In this document: positions 46,795 through 55,954 of the stretch, in pieces
Numbering within the stretch: position 1 is the first letter of the stretch
Layout of the letters: each line of letters opens with the position of its first letter
Assembly (NCBI GenBank): GCA_963759115.1
Contig: CAVWXT010000005.1
Span: 2,542,001-2,606,000 of the forward strand
Direction of reading: 5' to 3'
DNA length: 64,000 bases
Origin: CAVWXT01 sp963759115
GTDB lineage: Bacteria > Planctomycetota > Planctomycetia > Pirellulales > Thermoguttaceae
Made by a program: the position numbers and the translations under genes
The notes under the pieces: generated by a model
The model's database searches: none
Told to the model about the DNA's origin: nothing
Seen by the model: only the letters and a program-made list of their open reading frames with translations

Positions 46795-48243
46795 TCAGTT
46801 CGTGTACGGCATCGTGCCGGTGGCATCGGTCCGGTAGCCCCACTTCTTCAGGTACTCTCCGCCGGGGCGGAAGTTGTCTTTGCGACGTTTCAGCTCCTCG
46901 CTCAGCCGAGCCTCCAGGTCGCGCTGCAACAACGCCTGCTTGGCGTCGCCGATCAAATTGTGCTGCTGATACGGGTCCTGTTGATTGTCGTAGAGCAGCC
47001 AGGGGCCGTCGAGGGAACGGACGTACGTGTAGCGGATCGTGCGCACGCCGCGATACTCGCGCCCTCCGCGGGCGCGGGTCCACTGGCCGAAGGGCGTCGG
47101 GCATTCGATCAGGGCGGCCCGGTCCGCATCCGGCTCGTCTCCCCGCAGCCATGCGGCGCGATTCTCTCCTTCCACCGTGGCGGGAATGGGAATTCCACAC
47201 AATCCCAACAGCGTTGGCATGATGTCCGGTGAACTCAAGGGCGTCGAGAGCCTTCGCGCGGTGCGTCCCAAGCCGCCGGGCCAGCGAACCAGAAAGGGCA
47301 CTCGGATGGATTCGTCCCACGGGCGCTGTTTATCGACTTCGCCGTGCGAGCGGAGCATGTCGCCATGGTCGGAGGTGAAGACCAGGACCGCGTTGTCGGT
47401 CAGGCCGCATTGCGTCAGGGTCTCGACGATTTTCTCCACGCACTCGTCCAGTGCCGCGCAGTGCGCATAATACCCGGCCAGGTCACGACGGGCATCGACC
47501 TGGGACTTCGGGGGCACGTTCGGACGCAACTGCATCTCCTCCGGCTTAAACAATCGCCGAGAGCGCTCCGGGGCCGTCTGATAGGGAGCGTGCGGCGGTC
47601 CCCGGGAAAGGACGAGCAGGAATGGCTCCTGCCGATGGGCGCGAATGTAGGCCGCGGCCTCCTCGGTCTCCGCCTCCGCGTCATAGCCCTTCCAATATCG
47701 TTTCTCGTCGGTGTCGGCATAGTAGATGGAATGATTGTAGTCGTGCGTGCATTCGCCGGCCCGCCAGAATTCAAATCCGTGCCGTCGTTCCGGCGGAATG
47801 AAGTTCGATCGGCCATGCCCGTCAAGGTGCCACTTGCCGATCAAGGCCGTCTGGTAGCCCGCCTGCTTGAACGCCTGCGCGAGCGAAACGGCTTCTTGGT
47901 TCAGGCACACGTCGTTGAGAAATACGCCGTTCGTCAAGGGATATTGTCCGGTCATCAGGCTGCCTCGATAGGGCGAGCACACCGGGCAAGTCGACACGGC
48001 GGTGGTCAGGACCACGCCTTGGGTCGATAGCCGATCGAGCGCGGGCGTTCGCGCGTTGGGATCGCCGGCATAACCTGTCGCCTGGGCCCGCCACTGGTCG
48101 GCTAGGATGAAAACGACGCTGGGCCGGTGCGGCGGGCCATTCACAGGCAACTCGGCCGCCAGGAGCCAGCACGGCAGTGTGCACACGACCACCGAGACTG
48201 CGATGATTCGGAATGACCTGGTAAGGACGGCTGAGACACCCAT
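46795..48243 (-). CDS. secreted sulfatase
   Basis: This is an intact protein of about 482 residues. I start at ATG 48241-48243, giving a signal peptide (SFRIIAVSVVVCTLPCWLLAAEL); the frame opens ten codons earlier. The sulfatase signature CSPYRGSLMTG contains the cysteine that becomes formylglycine. Metal ligands are in FILADQWR and VFTSDHGDMLRSHG. It cleaves sulfate esters, probably from polysaccharides, outside the cytoplasm or in the periplasm. No maturation enzyme is in the window. It lies downstream of the hydrogenase operon on the same strand, about 95 bases after hydA, but is probably unrelated. Confidence 0.93.
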   Translation of the reverse strand: MGVSAVLTRSFRIIAVSVVVCTLPCWLLAAELPVNGPPHRPSVVFILADQWRAQATGYAGDPNARTPALDRLSTQGVVLTTAVSTCPVCSPYRGSLMTGQYPLTNGVFLNDVCLNQEAVSLAQAFKQAGYQTALIGKWHLDGHGRSNFIPPERRHGFEFWRAGECTHDYNHSIYYADTDEKRYWKGYDAEAETEEAAAYIRAHRQEPFLLVLSRGPPHAPYQTAPERSRRLFKPEEMQLRPNVPPKSQVDARRDLAGYYAHCAALDECVEKIVETLTQCGLTDNAVLVFTSDHGDMLRSHGEVDKQRPWDESIRVPFLVRWPGGLGRTARRLSTPLSSPDIMPTLLGLCGIPIPATVEGENRAAWLRGDEPDADRAALIECPTPFGQWTRARGGREYRGVRTIRYTYVRSLDGPWLLYDNQQDPYQQHNLIGDAKQALLQRDLEARLSEELKRRKDNFRPGGEYLKKWGYRTDATGTMPYTN

Positions 48244-48337
48244 GAAACTCAATCCCCTGAAGCTTGTTTGCACGTCTTACGCCACTTCCACCGGTCACGG
48301 CGGCGTGCATGAAAAGGTGTGGCCTTGCGTGCAACAG

Positions 48338-50170
48338 TTACACCCGCTCGCGCGGCGTGTACCGCGTGTGCAGCAAGTGGTGCGACTTCTCGCCCAACGG
48401 ATGGCCGAGGAACTCGGCATAGAGCTGGGCGATCTCGGGGTTCTCGTGCGACTTGCGGAGCTTCTTGCCCTCGTCCTCGCGGTAGATGGCGCCGATGCGG
48501 GCCTGGCGGACCTGGTTGTTGGTGTAGCGCGGCTGGCCGCCGCCGCCGATGCACCCGCCGGGACAGGTCATCACTTCGACGAAGTGATAGGCCTTCTCGC
48601 CCGAACGGATCGCCGCGATGACCCGCTGGGCATTGCCCAGGCCGTGGGCCACGGCCACGTTGAGCGTCTGGCCTTCGAGGAACTTCCACTCGGGCTTCGT
48701 GCCTTCGATCTTCAGCGACGCCTCCTTCACGCCTTGCAGGCCCTCGATCGCAACGACGTGCAGGCCGTCGAACGGCAACTCCCGGCCGGTGACGACTTCG
48801 TAGGCCGTGCGCAGGGCCGCTTCCATCACGCCGCCCGTGTTGGCGAAGATGTCGGCCGCACCCGAGGAAAGGCCCAGGGGGGCGTCCATCTCCTCGTCGG
48901 GCAGGCTCTGGAAGTCGATGCCCGCGGCCCGGATCATCTTGCCCAATTCGCGCGTGGTCAGCACGACGTCCACGTCGCGCGTGCCGCTGATGTCCATCTC
49001 CGGCCGCTGGCACTCGAACTTCTTCGCCGTGCACGGCATGATCGAAACGACGACGATCTGTTCGGGCCGCTTGCCCAGCTTGGCGGCGTAATAGGTCTTG
49101 GCCACGGCCCCGAACATCTGCTGCGGCGACTTGCAGGTGGAGAGGTTCGGCAGCAGGTCGGGATGGAAGTACTCCATGAACTTGATCCAGCCCGGCGAGC
49201 AACTGGTGAACATCGGCAGCGGAGAGGGGTTGGGGATTGGGGATTGGGGATTAGAGGAACCTGAACTCTCGTCCCTCGTCCCCCGCTCCTCGTCCCCCGA
49301 CAGCGCCGCCTTCAGCCGCCCCAGCAACTCGTTGCCCTCTTCGAGGATCGTCAGGTCGGCGGCGAAGTTGGTGTCGAAGACGGCGCGGAAGCCCAGGCGT
49401 CGCAAGGCCGCCACCATCTTGCCCGTCACCAGCGTGCCCGGCGGATAGCCGAAACACTCGCCCAGGGCGGCCCGAATCGCGGGGGCCGTCTGCACGATCA
49501 CGTGGTTGTCGGGCTTGTCCAACGCCTTCCAAACCTCTTCGATCTGGTCCTTTTCGGTGATGGCCCCCACGGGGCAAACCGCCGCGCACTGGCCGCACTG
49601 CACGCAGGCCACGGTCTTGAGGTCGTGGTTGAAGGCCGGGCCGATCACCGTTTCGAAGCCGCGGTTCTGGGGAAACAGGGCCCCCACGTGCTGCGTCTCC
49701 AGGCAAACGCTCACGCAGCGGCGGCACTTGATGCACTTGCCGTTGTCGCGCAGCAGCGCCGGCGTCGAGGCGTCGATCCGCCTGCGGGTCTTCTCGCCGG
49801 CGTAGGCCACTTCGCGGATGCCCAGCTCGGCCGCCAGCGCCTGCAACTCGCAGTCTTCGTTGCGGTCGCACGTCTGGCACTCGCCGTTATGTTCGGAGAG
49901 CAGCAATTCGACCACGGCGCGGCGGGCCTCGCGGACCCGCCGGCTGTTGGTAAAGACCTTCATCCCTGGGCCCGCCGGCATCGAGCAGGAGGCCACCAGG
50001 TTTCGCGCCCCCTCCAGTTCGACCAGGCACACGCGGCAGGCCCCGATCGCTTGCAGTCCTTCCATGAAGCACAGCGTGGGGATGCGGATGCCCGCCTTCT
50101 TCGAGGCCGCTAGGATCGTGGTTCCCTCGGGCACTTCAACCGGGATGTTGTTGATCGAAAGTCGGATCAT
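48338..50170 (-). CDS. hydA: [FeFe]-hydrogenase catalytic subunit HydA (group A, bifurcating type)
   Basis: This is an intact 610-residue protein. It has an N-terminal 2Fe-2S domain (cysteines 34, 45, 48, 62), a His/Cys-ligated cluster (HNGECQTCDRNEDCELQ) and two 4Fe-4S motifs (CIKCRRCVSVC, CVQCGQCAAVC). The H-cluster domain has TSCSPGW, MPCTAKKFE and MTCPGGCIGGGGQP. TSCSPGW and the company of hydB and hydC indicate an NADH/ferredoxin-linked, electron-bifurcating enzyme. It makes or oxidises H2 in the cytoplasm. About 25 residues just before TSCSPGW (SNPQSPIPNPSPLP) are encoded by an intergenic-type AATCCCC repeat. The maturation genes hydEFG are not in the window. Confidence 0.95.
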   Translation of the reverse strand: MIRLSINNIPVEVPEGTTILAASKKAGIRIPTLCFMEGLQAIGACRVCLVELEGARNLVASCSMPAGPGMKVFTNSRRVREARRAVVELLLSEHNGECQTCDRNEDCELQALAAELGIREVAYAGEKTRRRIDASTPALLRDNGKCIKCRRCVSVCLETQHVGALFPQNRGFETVIGPAFNHDLKTVACVQCGQCAAVCPVGAITEKDQIEEVWKALDKPDNHVIVQTAPAIRAALGECFGYPPGTLVTGKMVAALRRLGFRAVFDTNFAADLTILEEGNELLGRLKAALSGDEERGTRDESSGSSNPQSPIPNPSPLPMFTSCSPGWIKFMEYFHPDLLPNLSTCKSPQQMFGAVAKTYYAAKLGKRPEQIVVVSIMPCTAKKFECQRPEMDISGTRDVDVVLTTRELGKMIRAAGIDFQSLPDEEMDAPLGLSSGAADIFANTGGVMEAALRTAYEVVTGRELPFDGLHVVAIEGLQGVKEASLKIEGTKPEWKFLEGQTLNVAVAHGLGNAQRVIAAIRSGEKAYHFVEVMTCPGGCIGGGGQPRYTNNQVRQARIGAIYREDEGKKLRKSHENPEIAQLYAEFLGHPLGEKSHHLLHTRYTPRERV

Positions 50171-50181
50171 GGGAGTTTTCA

Positions 50182-50673
50182 GTGGTCAGTTGTCAGGTTT
50201 CAGTTGTCGGACACGGTTTCTGGGCCGGATGAAGAGACGCACCCTTCGTAGGTCTCACCCTCTTCATGAGTGATGCCAGCATCTGCTTAACCTCACATAC
50301 GGCAGCAGATAGCTCTTGCCAACTCGGATCGTTAAGCAACCGAAGATCATGCGCAAGCAAGAGGTGGTATTCCAACTCCGACGCAGAACCGGCGGCAATT
50401 TGCAGGAACCTGGCGAGGTTCGCCCCTCCGTCTCGCCCGCACCCTTCGGCAATGTTGGCCGGTATGGAAGCAGCCGCACGGCGCGTCTGGCTCGTCAAGC
50501 CGAATAGTTCGTCCTTGGGGAAAGCACGAGTCGCCATGTAAACATCGAGCGTCAATCGGTGCGCCTTGCGCCAGACGTTGAGCTTCCGAAAGTCTTGCAT
50601 GGCGATATTCTCTATCCCCGCCGACTCTGCACAATCACCAAGAACTGAGAACTGATGACTGACAACTGACAAC
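50182..50673 (-). mobile_element. candidate cassette: four-helix-bundle gene between inverted TTGTCAGT repeats, inside the hyd operon
   Basis: The left arm (50182-50196, GTGGTCAGTTGTCAG, with another unit at 50200-50208) and the right arm (50659-50673, CTGACAACTGACAAC, with more diverged units back to 50644) are complementary in 14 of 15 bases. The cassette fills the space between the hydB stop and the hydA start almost exactly and reads in the same direction. No target duplication is visible. Confidence 0.55.
50193..50600 (-). CDS. four-helix-bundle protein (S23/IVP family) inside the hydrogenase operon
   Basis: This is a protein of about 135 residues from ATG 50598-50600, the usual start of the family (MQDFRKLNVWRKAHRLTLDVY). 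The open frame extends upstream only because it reads through the repeat arm. Further signatures are LTSQTRRAAASIPANIAEGCGRDG, FLQIAAGSASELEYHLLLAHDL. It is about 20-30% like the copy at 21.9 kb by eye, so the two are old relatives and not recent duplicates. It has no known link to hydrogenases. Its place between hydB and hydA points to insertion. Confidence 0.88.
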   Translation of the reverse strand: MQDFRKLNVWRKAHRLTLDVYMATRAFPKDELFGLTSQTRRAAASIPANIAEGCGRDGGANLARFLQIAAGSASELEYHLLLAHDLRLLNDPSWQELSAAVCEVKQMLASLMKRVRPTKGASLHPAQKPCPTTET

Positions 50674-50675
50674 TT

Positions 50676-53600
50676 CTAGCGGCTTGTCGCTCCTTCCGCA
50701 TAGTTCGCGGCGCCGCGTTTGCCGTAGTCGCAGCGCAGGCAGCGGCCGGCCTGGCGGACGGCCACCGACTCGCACCAGGGCTGCTCCACTTCGGCGAAGT
50801 TGTTCCGCCGCCGCTCGACGGAGATCAAGTTCAGCTTCTCGCGCGCGGCGTCGGAGGGCTCGGCGTCCGGGTCGAAGGCCGTGTCGACCTCGTGGGCCTC
50901 GCGCCAGAAGGCGTGGTTCTTGCCGGTCAGGTAGAGGTCGATGCCCACGGCCGCGCGTTCGCCCGCCGCCACGGCCTCGACGACCGACGAGGGGCCGGTG
51001 ACCGCGTCGCCGCCGGAGAAAATCCACTTTTCCGAGGTCTGGCCGGTGACGGGATTGACCTGGATGAACGTCTGGTTGCGCGACTCCAGCTGCACGCTGT
51101 TGGAGATTCTTTGCAGATCGAGCGTCTGGCCGATGGCCACCAGCACGTGGTCGGCCTGGAGGATGAAGGCGTCGCCGCCTTCTTCCGGCCGGCGGCGGCC
51201 GGAGCGGTCGAACTCGCCGAGCCGCATGGGCATGCACTTGATGCCGGCCACGCGCTTGCCGTCGAGCACCACTTCCACCGGCGCGGTCAGCAGCCGCAGC
51301 ACCACGCCCTCGTGCTCGGCCTCTTCGATTTCCTCTTCGTAGGCGGGCATGGCCTCGCGGCTGCGGCGGTAGACGACCGTGACGTTTTCGGCGCCGAGCC
51401 GCAGGGCGGTTCGGGCGGCGTCGATGGCCGAATTGCCGCCGCCGATCACCACCACGTTCTTGCCCACCGGCACCGAGCCGCGGAGGTTGTAGGTGCGGAG
51501 GAAGGAGAGGGCGTCGGTGATGCCTTCGGCCTCGGCGCCGGGCATCCCCAGTCCCACGCCAGCCGGGCGCCCGACGCCCAGGAACACGGCGTCGTACCCT
51601 TCGGCCCGCAACGCCTTGAGCGTCACGTCTTCGCCCGAGCACCATGTTGGTGAAGATTTCCACGCCCATGTGCTCGATCATGCGGACTTCGCGGGCGACG
51701 ATTTCGCGCGGCAGCCGGTAGGCGGGAATCGCCTGCACGAGCATTCCGCCGGGCCGCGGCTCCGCCTCGAACACCTTCGGCCGGTATCCCAGCCGGGCGA
51801 GGAAGTAGGCGCAGGAGAGCCCCGCCGGCCCCGCCCCGACGATGGCGATCTTCCGCTTGGCGTTCTGGGCGTTCTCGCGGACCTCGGGCAGTTGGATCGT
51901 CACTTCCTGGTCGACCATGAACCGCTTGATGCCGCGGATCGAGACCGGCGCGTCGACCGTCGAGCGCCGGCACTTGTCCTCGCAGGTGTGGAAGCACACG
52001 CGCGAGCAGACCGCGGCAAAGGGGTTCCGCTCGCGGTGCAGCCGCAGCGCCTCGGCATAACGCTTCTCGGCCACCAGCGACACGTAGCCGGGGATGTCGA
52101 CGTTGGCCGGGCAGGCGCTGGAGCAAGGGGCGTAGACCAGCGCCGGGCACACGCCCGCCCGGCAGTGCTTGTCGCGGATGTGCTCGACGTACTCCTGGCC
52201 GAAGTGGCGGATCGTCGAGAGCACGGGGTTCGGGGCGGTTTGCCCCAGGCCGCACAGCGACGTGTCCTTGATCATTTCGCCCAGGTCGATCAGCCGCTCG
52301 ACGTCGGCCTCTTCGCCGCGGCCCTCGCAGATGCGGTTGAGGATCTCCAGCATCCGCTTGGTGCCCACGCGGCAGGGAACGCACTTGCCGCACGATTCTT
52401 CCTGGACGAATTCGAGGAAGAAGCGGGCCACGTCGACCATGCAGCTATCCTCGTCCATGACGATCAGGCCGCCGGAGCCCATGATCGCGCCGAGCTCGGA
52501 GAGCGACTCGTAGTCCAAGCGGCACGTTGAGGTGCTGCTTGGGGATGCAGCCGCCGGAGGGGCCGCCGATCTGCGCCGCCTTGAACTCCTTGCCGCTGGG
52601 GATGCCGCCGCCGATGTCGTAGATCAGATCGCCCAGCGGCATGCCGACGGGCACCTCGACCAGGCCGGAGTTCTTGATCGTGCCGGCCAGGGCGAAGACC
52701 TTCGTGCCCTTGCTTCGCTCGGTGCCGTGGGCGGCGTACCACGGGCCGCCGTTGAGGATGATCGCCGGCACGTTGGCGTAGGTCTCGACGTTGTTCAGCA
52801 CGGTGGGCTTGCCCCAAAGGCCCTGCACGGCGGGGAACGGCGGGCGGGGACGCGGCTCGCCCCGGTTGCCCTCGATCGAGGTCAACAGCGCGGTCTCTTC
52901 GCCGCACACGAACGCCCCGGAGCCCATGCGGATTTCCACGTCGAAATCGAAGCCCGTGCCCAGAATGTTCTTGCCCAGCAGGCCGCACTCCTTGGCCTGG
53001 GCCAAGGCGATCTTCAGCCGCTCGACGGCCAGCGGATACTCGGCCCGGACGTAGATGTAGCCCATCTGGGCCCCGACCGTGTGGGCGGCGATGGCCATGC
53101 CCTCGATCACGCTGTGCGGATCGCCTTCCAGCACGCTGCGGTCCATGAACGCGCCGGGATCGCCTTCGTCGGCGTTGCAGACGACGTATTTCTTGTCGCC
53201 GGCGGCCTCGCGGGTGAACTTCCACTTCCGCCAGGTGGGAAAACCGGCGCCGCCGCGGCCGCGCAGCCCCGAGACGTGCATCGTCTCGATCACCGCCTCG
53301 GCGTCGTTCTGCGTCAGCACGCTTGGCCAGGGCCTGGTAGCCGTCGCGGGCGATGTAGTCTTCGATCCGCTGCGGGTCGATCGAGCCGCAGTTGCGCAGC
53401 ACGATCTTTCTTCTGCCGCTTGAAGAAGTCCATGTCGGCGGCGTTGGCCACGGCGCGGCCGTCGGGACGCTTGTGGGTGAGCCGCTCCACGACCCGCCCG
53501 CGACCGAGGTGCTCGGTGACGATGTCCTTGGCGTCCTGCGGGCTGAGCTTCTCGTAGAAGACGTCGTCGATCATCAGGGCCGGCCCGCCGGAGCAGGGGC

Positions 53601-53824
53601 CGAGGCAGCCGGTGCCGACGATCGACACCCGCTGCTGCATGTCGCGGTCGGCCAAGCTCCTTCTCCAGGGCCGCCTTCACCTTCAGGGCGCCCGAGGCGA
53701 TGCAACTGGCGCCCAAGCAGATGCGGATTTGCTTGTGGCCGTCGGCCGACTGCTTGGCCTTTTCCGCCCGAACGGCGTCGCGCAGGGCCGTCAGTTCCTT
53801 CACGTTGGCGATGATCTGCGTCAT
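50676..53824 (-). CDS. hydB: HydB-type NADH-binding subunit fused to a GltD/NfnB-like flavoprotein (five frameshifts)
   Basis: Joining the frames gives about 1045 residues. A thioredoxin-like 2Fe-2S domain (CLGASCIASGA, GCLGPCSGGP) leads into a NuoF core: GLRGRGGAGFPTWRKWKF (NADH/FMN), CNADEGDPGAF, and the 4Fe-4S site ESCGKCVPCRVGTKR. In place of the usual C-terminal ferredoxin, it continues with a GltD-type cysteine domain (CSSACPANVDIPGY, CSRVCFHTCEDKCRR) and two nucleotide-binding folds (AIVGAGPAGLSCAYFLARLG, VVVIGGGNSAIDAARTALRLG). It ends at 50676. Breaks near 53656, 53409, 53322, 52517 and 51636 each look like one extra base. It overlaps hydC by 4 bases (ATGA). Confidence 0.88.
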
Positions 53825-54375
53825 TCTTCGCTCTCTCCGTTGCCGTCGCCGGCCGGCGTTTCGGTTTCGCGGTACTGGTCGAGGATTTTGGCCAGCCGGG
53901 CCGGCTTGACCCGCTGGTGAACGTCGTCGTCGATCATGATCACCGGCGCCAGGCCGCAGGCGCCGAAGCAGCGGCCCACGTCCAGCGAGAACAGCCGGTC
54001 GGAGGTGGTTTCGCCCACTTCGATCCGCAGCACGTCCTTCAGGGCCGCCAGCACCTGCTTGCCGCCGCGGACGTAACAGGCGGTGCCCAGGCACACCCGC
54101 ACCAGGTGCTTGCCGCGGGGAACGGTGGTGAAGAACGAGTAGAACCCCACCACGCCCGCCACTTCGCTGTAGGGCTTGTCCAGCGCCACGGCGATCTTCT
54201 TCAGCGCCGTTTCCGGCAGATAGCCGAACATGGCCTGGGCGATCTGCAGCACGGGGATCAATGCCCCAGGCACGTGGACGTACTCCTTCAGCACGTCGTC
54301 GAGCTGCGCCAGGAGTTCCTCCTCGGTGGCCTCCTGGCAGCCGGGGCACTTGTCGCCTTCCACCGGAATTCGCAT
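53821..54375 (-). CDS. hydC: HydC, NuoE-like 2Fe-2S subunit
   Basis: This is an intact 184-residue protein from ATG 54373-54375 with AGAAAGG 6 bases upstream; a TTG five codons earlier is less likely. The thioredoxin-like 2Fe-2S fold is clear: VCLGTACYVRGG and DVGRCFGACGLAPVI supply the four cysteines. FGYLPETALKKIAVAL and VAGVVGFYSFF are typical of NuoE/HydC. It passes electrons between the HydB flavin and the rest of the complex. An extra N-terminal CPGCQ pair is unusual. It is the first gene of the operon, and its stop overlaps the hydB start. Confidence 0.94.
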   Translation of the reverse strand: MRIPVEGDKCPGCQEATEEELLAQLDDVLKEYVHVPGALIPVLQIAQAMFGYLPETALKKIAVALDKPYSEVAGVVGFYSFFTTVPRGKHLVRVCLGTACYVRGGKQVLAALKDVLRIEVGETTSDRLFSLDVGRCFGACGLAPVIMIDDDVHQRVKPARLAKILDQYRETETPAGDGNGESEE

Positions 54376-54425
54376 TTTTGCCTTTCTCAACTGTCAATGC
54401 CGCCTTGCCTAGCCTAAACTTACCA

Positions 54426-54455
54426 ATCATAACACGTAGCCGACTGGCAGAACAA
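54426..54455 (-). promoter_or_regulatory. candidate promoter of the hyd operon
   Basis: Reading leftward, TTGTTC (54450-54455) and TATGAT (54426-54431) are 18 bases apart. This would start transcription about 45 bases upstream of hydC. No operator is evident. It is a weak match to sigma-70 boxes, given only because position and spacing fit. Confidence 0.35.
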
Positions 54456-54498
54456 GGGTGCGAGGCTTGGAGACAGGGCCGATCAGTTATTCACTGTG

Positions 54499-54561
54499 GG
54501 AGGCGACTCCTGTCGCCGATTGCTTGAAAACAACCGGAAATCGGCGACTGGAGTCGCCTCC
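54499..54561. repeat. hairpin of GGAGGCGACTCC type
   Basis: The arms 54499-54521 and 54539-54561 are 23 bases with one mismatch (core GGAGGCGACTCC...TCGCCGATT) and a 17-base loop. It lies in the divergent gap between hydC and the CPBP protease gene. Confidence 0.75.
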
Positions 54562-54708
54562 TGCAGCCGGATTTGGGAAAACTGATTGGCTTGGAGAGCC
54601 GCCCCACGCAGCCGATCGGTCTTGTAGGGCTCGGGCACGGCCGCAATAATGGGCCACACGCCGGCCCTTCAGCCGCGACGTCTTCCTGCCCTAGCGGCGC
54701 GAGCGCCC

Positions 54709-55338
54709 ATGACCAAGCACTTTGCCCTCACAGCCGCCGCCTTCGAGGGCAGTTTGACGGTCGTAGCGATTGTGCTGGGCTGGCTGTTGGGGCAGCCCCC
54801 GTCGCGAACCTTCCACTTCAATCTGCATCATGCGGCCGTGGGCGTTGTGGCCACGCTGCCGCCGTTGGGGCTGCTCTGGCTGTGCCTGAAGCTGCCGCTG
54901 CCGCCGCTGAAGACCATCACGCAGATCCTCGACGAGATGCTCGTGCCGCTGTTCCGCGGTTGCCAGTTGATGCATCTGGCGATCATCGCGGCGCTGGCGG
55001 GGCTGGGCGAAGAGATGCTGTTTCGAGGCGTGATCCAGGCCGCGATCCAGGCGGAGGCGGCCAACGAGTTCGGCGGATTGCCCGGCATGTGGCTCGGCCT
55101 GTTGATCGCGGCAGCCCTGTTCGGGCTGCTGCACTCCATTACGCCGACCTACGCGCTATTGGCCGGGCTGATCGGATTGTACCTCGGGTGGCTTTGGCTG
55201 GAGTACGATAATCTCCTGGTGCCGATCACGGTTCACGCCTTGTACGACTTTGTCGTGCTAGTGTATTTAGTGAAGGTGAGAGGCAAGCGAGCCGCCGTGC
55301 GCAGCGAAGGACCCGGCAGCGCCGATGGTAGCGGTTGA
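54709..55338 (+). CDS. CPBP-family intramembrane metalloprotease
   Basis: This is an intact 209-residue protein from ATG 54709-54711, with about six membrane helices. The catalytic motifs of the CAAX-protease/bacteriocin-processing family are present: GEEMLFRG (EExxxR), FGLLHSI (histidine) and HALYDF (HxxxD/N). It should cut a membrane protein or process a peptide within the membrane. No bacteriocin-like gene is nearby. It is followed by a hairpin and a receiver gene on the same strand. The C-terminal 20 residues are soluble and basic. Confidence 0.9.
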   Translation: MTKHFALTAAAFEGSLTVVAIVLGWLLGQPPSRTFHFNLHHAAVGVVATLPPLGLLWLCLKLPLPPLKTITQILDEMLVPLFRGCQLMHLAIIAALAGLGEEMLFRGVIQAAIQAEAANEFGGLPGMWLGLLIAAALFGLLHSITPTYALLAGLIGLYLGWLWLEYDNLLVPITVHALYDFVVLVYLVKVRGKRAAVRSEGPGSADGSG

Positions 55339-55413
55339 GCCGAGTAAACTGTCTGGCAAAACTTTGACAAGTGGCCGATTCCTGGCGGTCGAAAGAGAAA
55401 TAGGGCGGGAAGG

Positions 55414-55509
55414 AAAAAGGGGGACTGGCCCAGTTTGTGCGAAGCACCGGGCACCGACCGAAGGTTGGTCAGGCCGCTGTGCGGCAAACTGGGCCTGTCC
55501 CCCTTTTTT
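55414..55509 (+). repeat. GGGGACTGG-type hairpin with T tract, ending just before a start codon
   Basis: The arms 55414-55436 (AAAAAGGGGGACTGGCCCAG...) and 55486-55509 pair with few mismatches. The right arm ends in six Ts. It could terminate transcription after the CPBP gene. It also leaves only four bases before the apparent ATG at 55514, with no room for a ribosome-binding site. Confidence 0.7.
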
Positions 55510-55513
55510 CAAG

Positions 55514-55945
55514 ATGCACATCGAGGTAGACCACGTGACGAAGAACTTCGGACAAGAGCAACCGCGGATCCTGGTGATCGATGATGAGAAGGACTTGTTG
55601 GAGAAGGTGACGACTCTTCTGTCGGCGCAGAATTTTGCGTGTTGCTGTTGCACCAACGGCGAAGAGGCCGTTGCGGCCGTCCAAGAGAACCCGCCCGACC
55701 TGATCGTCTGCGACGTACATCTGCAAGGCGAGAGCGGCCTGGAGACGTGCCAGCGGATCAAGCAGTTGCCGGGGCTGGAAGACGTGCCGGTGATGTTCCT
55801 TTCGGGGGCCCAACTGCCCGACATCATCCGCCGCAGCCATGAAGCCGGCGGCATCTATTGCCTCCGCAAGCCGTTCGACCCCCAGGTGCTGCTGGAGTTG
55901 ATCGACCAGGCCCTCAGCGTGCCGGGCGTAATGCCGGGCAGGTGA
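55514..55945 (+). CDS. stand-alone receiver-domain protein
   Basis: This is a protein of about 143 residues. ATG 55514 opens it, but a GTG at 55535, with GAGG 8 bases upstream, is a better-supported start. It has a single CheY-like domain: RILVIDDEKDLLEKV, the phosphorylated aspartate in LIVCDVHLQGESGLETC, VMFLSGAQLPD and the lysine in LRKPFDPQ. There is no output domain, so it acts by binding a partner or as a phosphorelay step. No histidine kinase is nearby. Confidence 0.88.
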   Translation: MHIEVDHVTKNFGQEQPRILVIDDEKDLLEKVTTLLSAQNFACCCCTNGEEAVAAVQENPPDLIVCDVHLQGESGLETCQRIKQLPGLEDVPVMFLSGAQLPDIIRRSHEAGGIYCLRKPFDPQVLLELIDQALSVPGVMPGR

Positions 55946-55954
55946 CCGTTCTCC

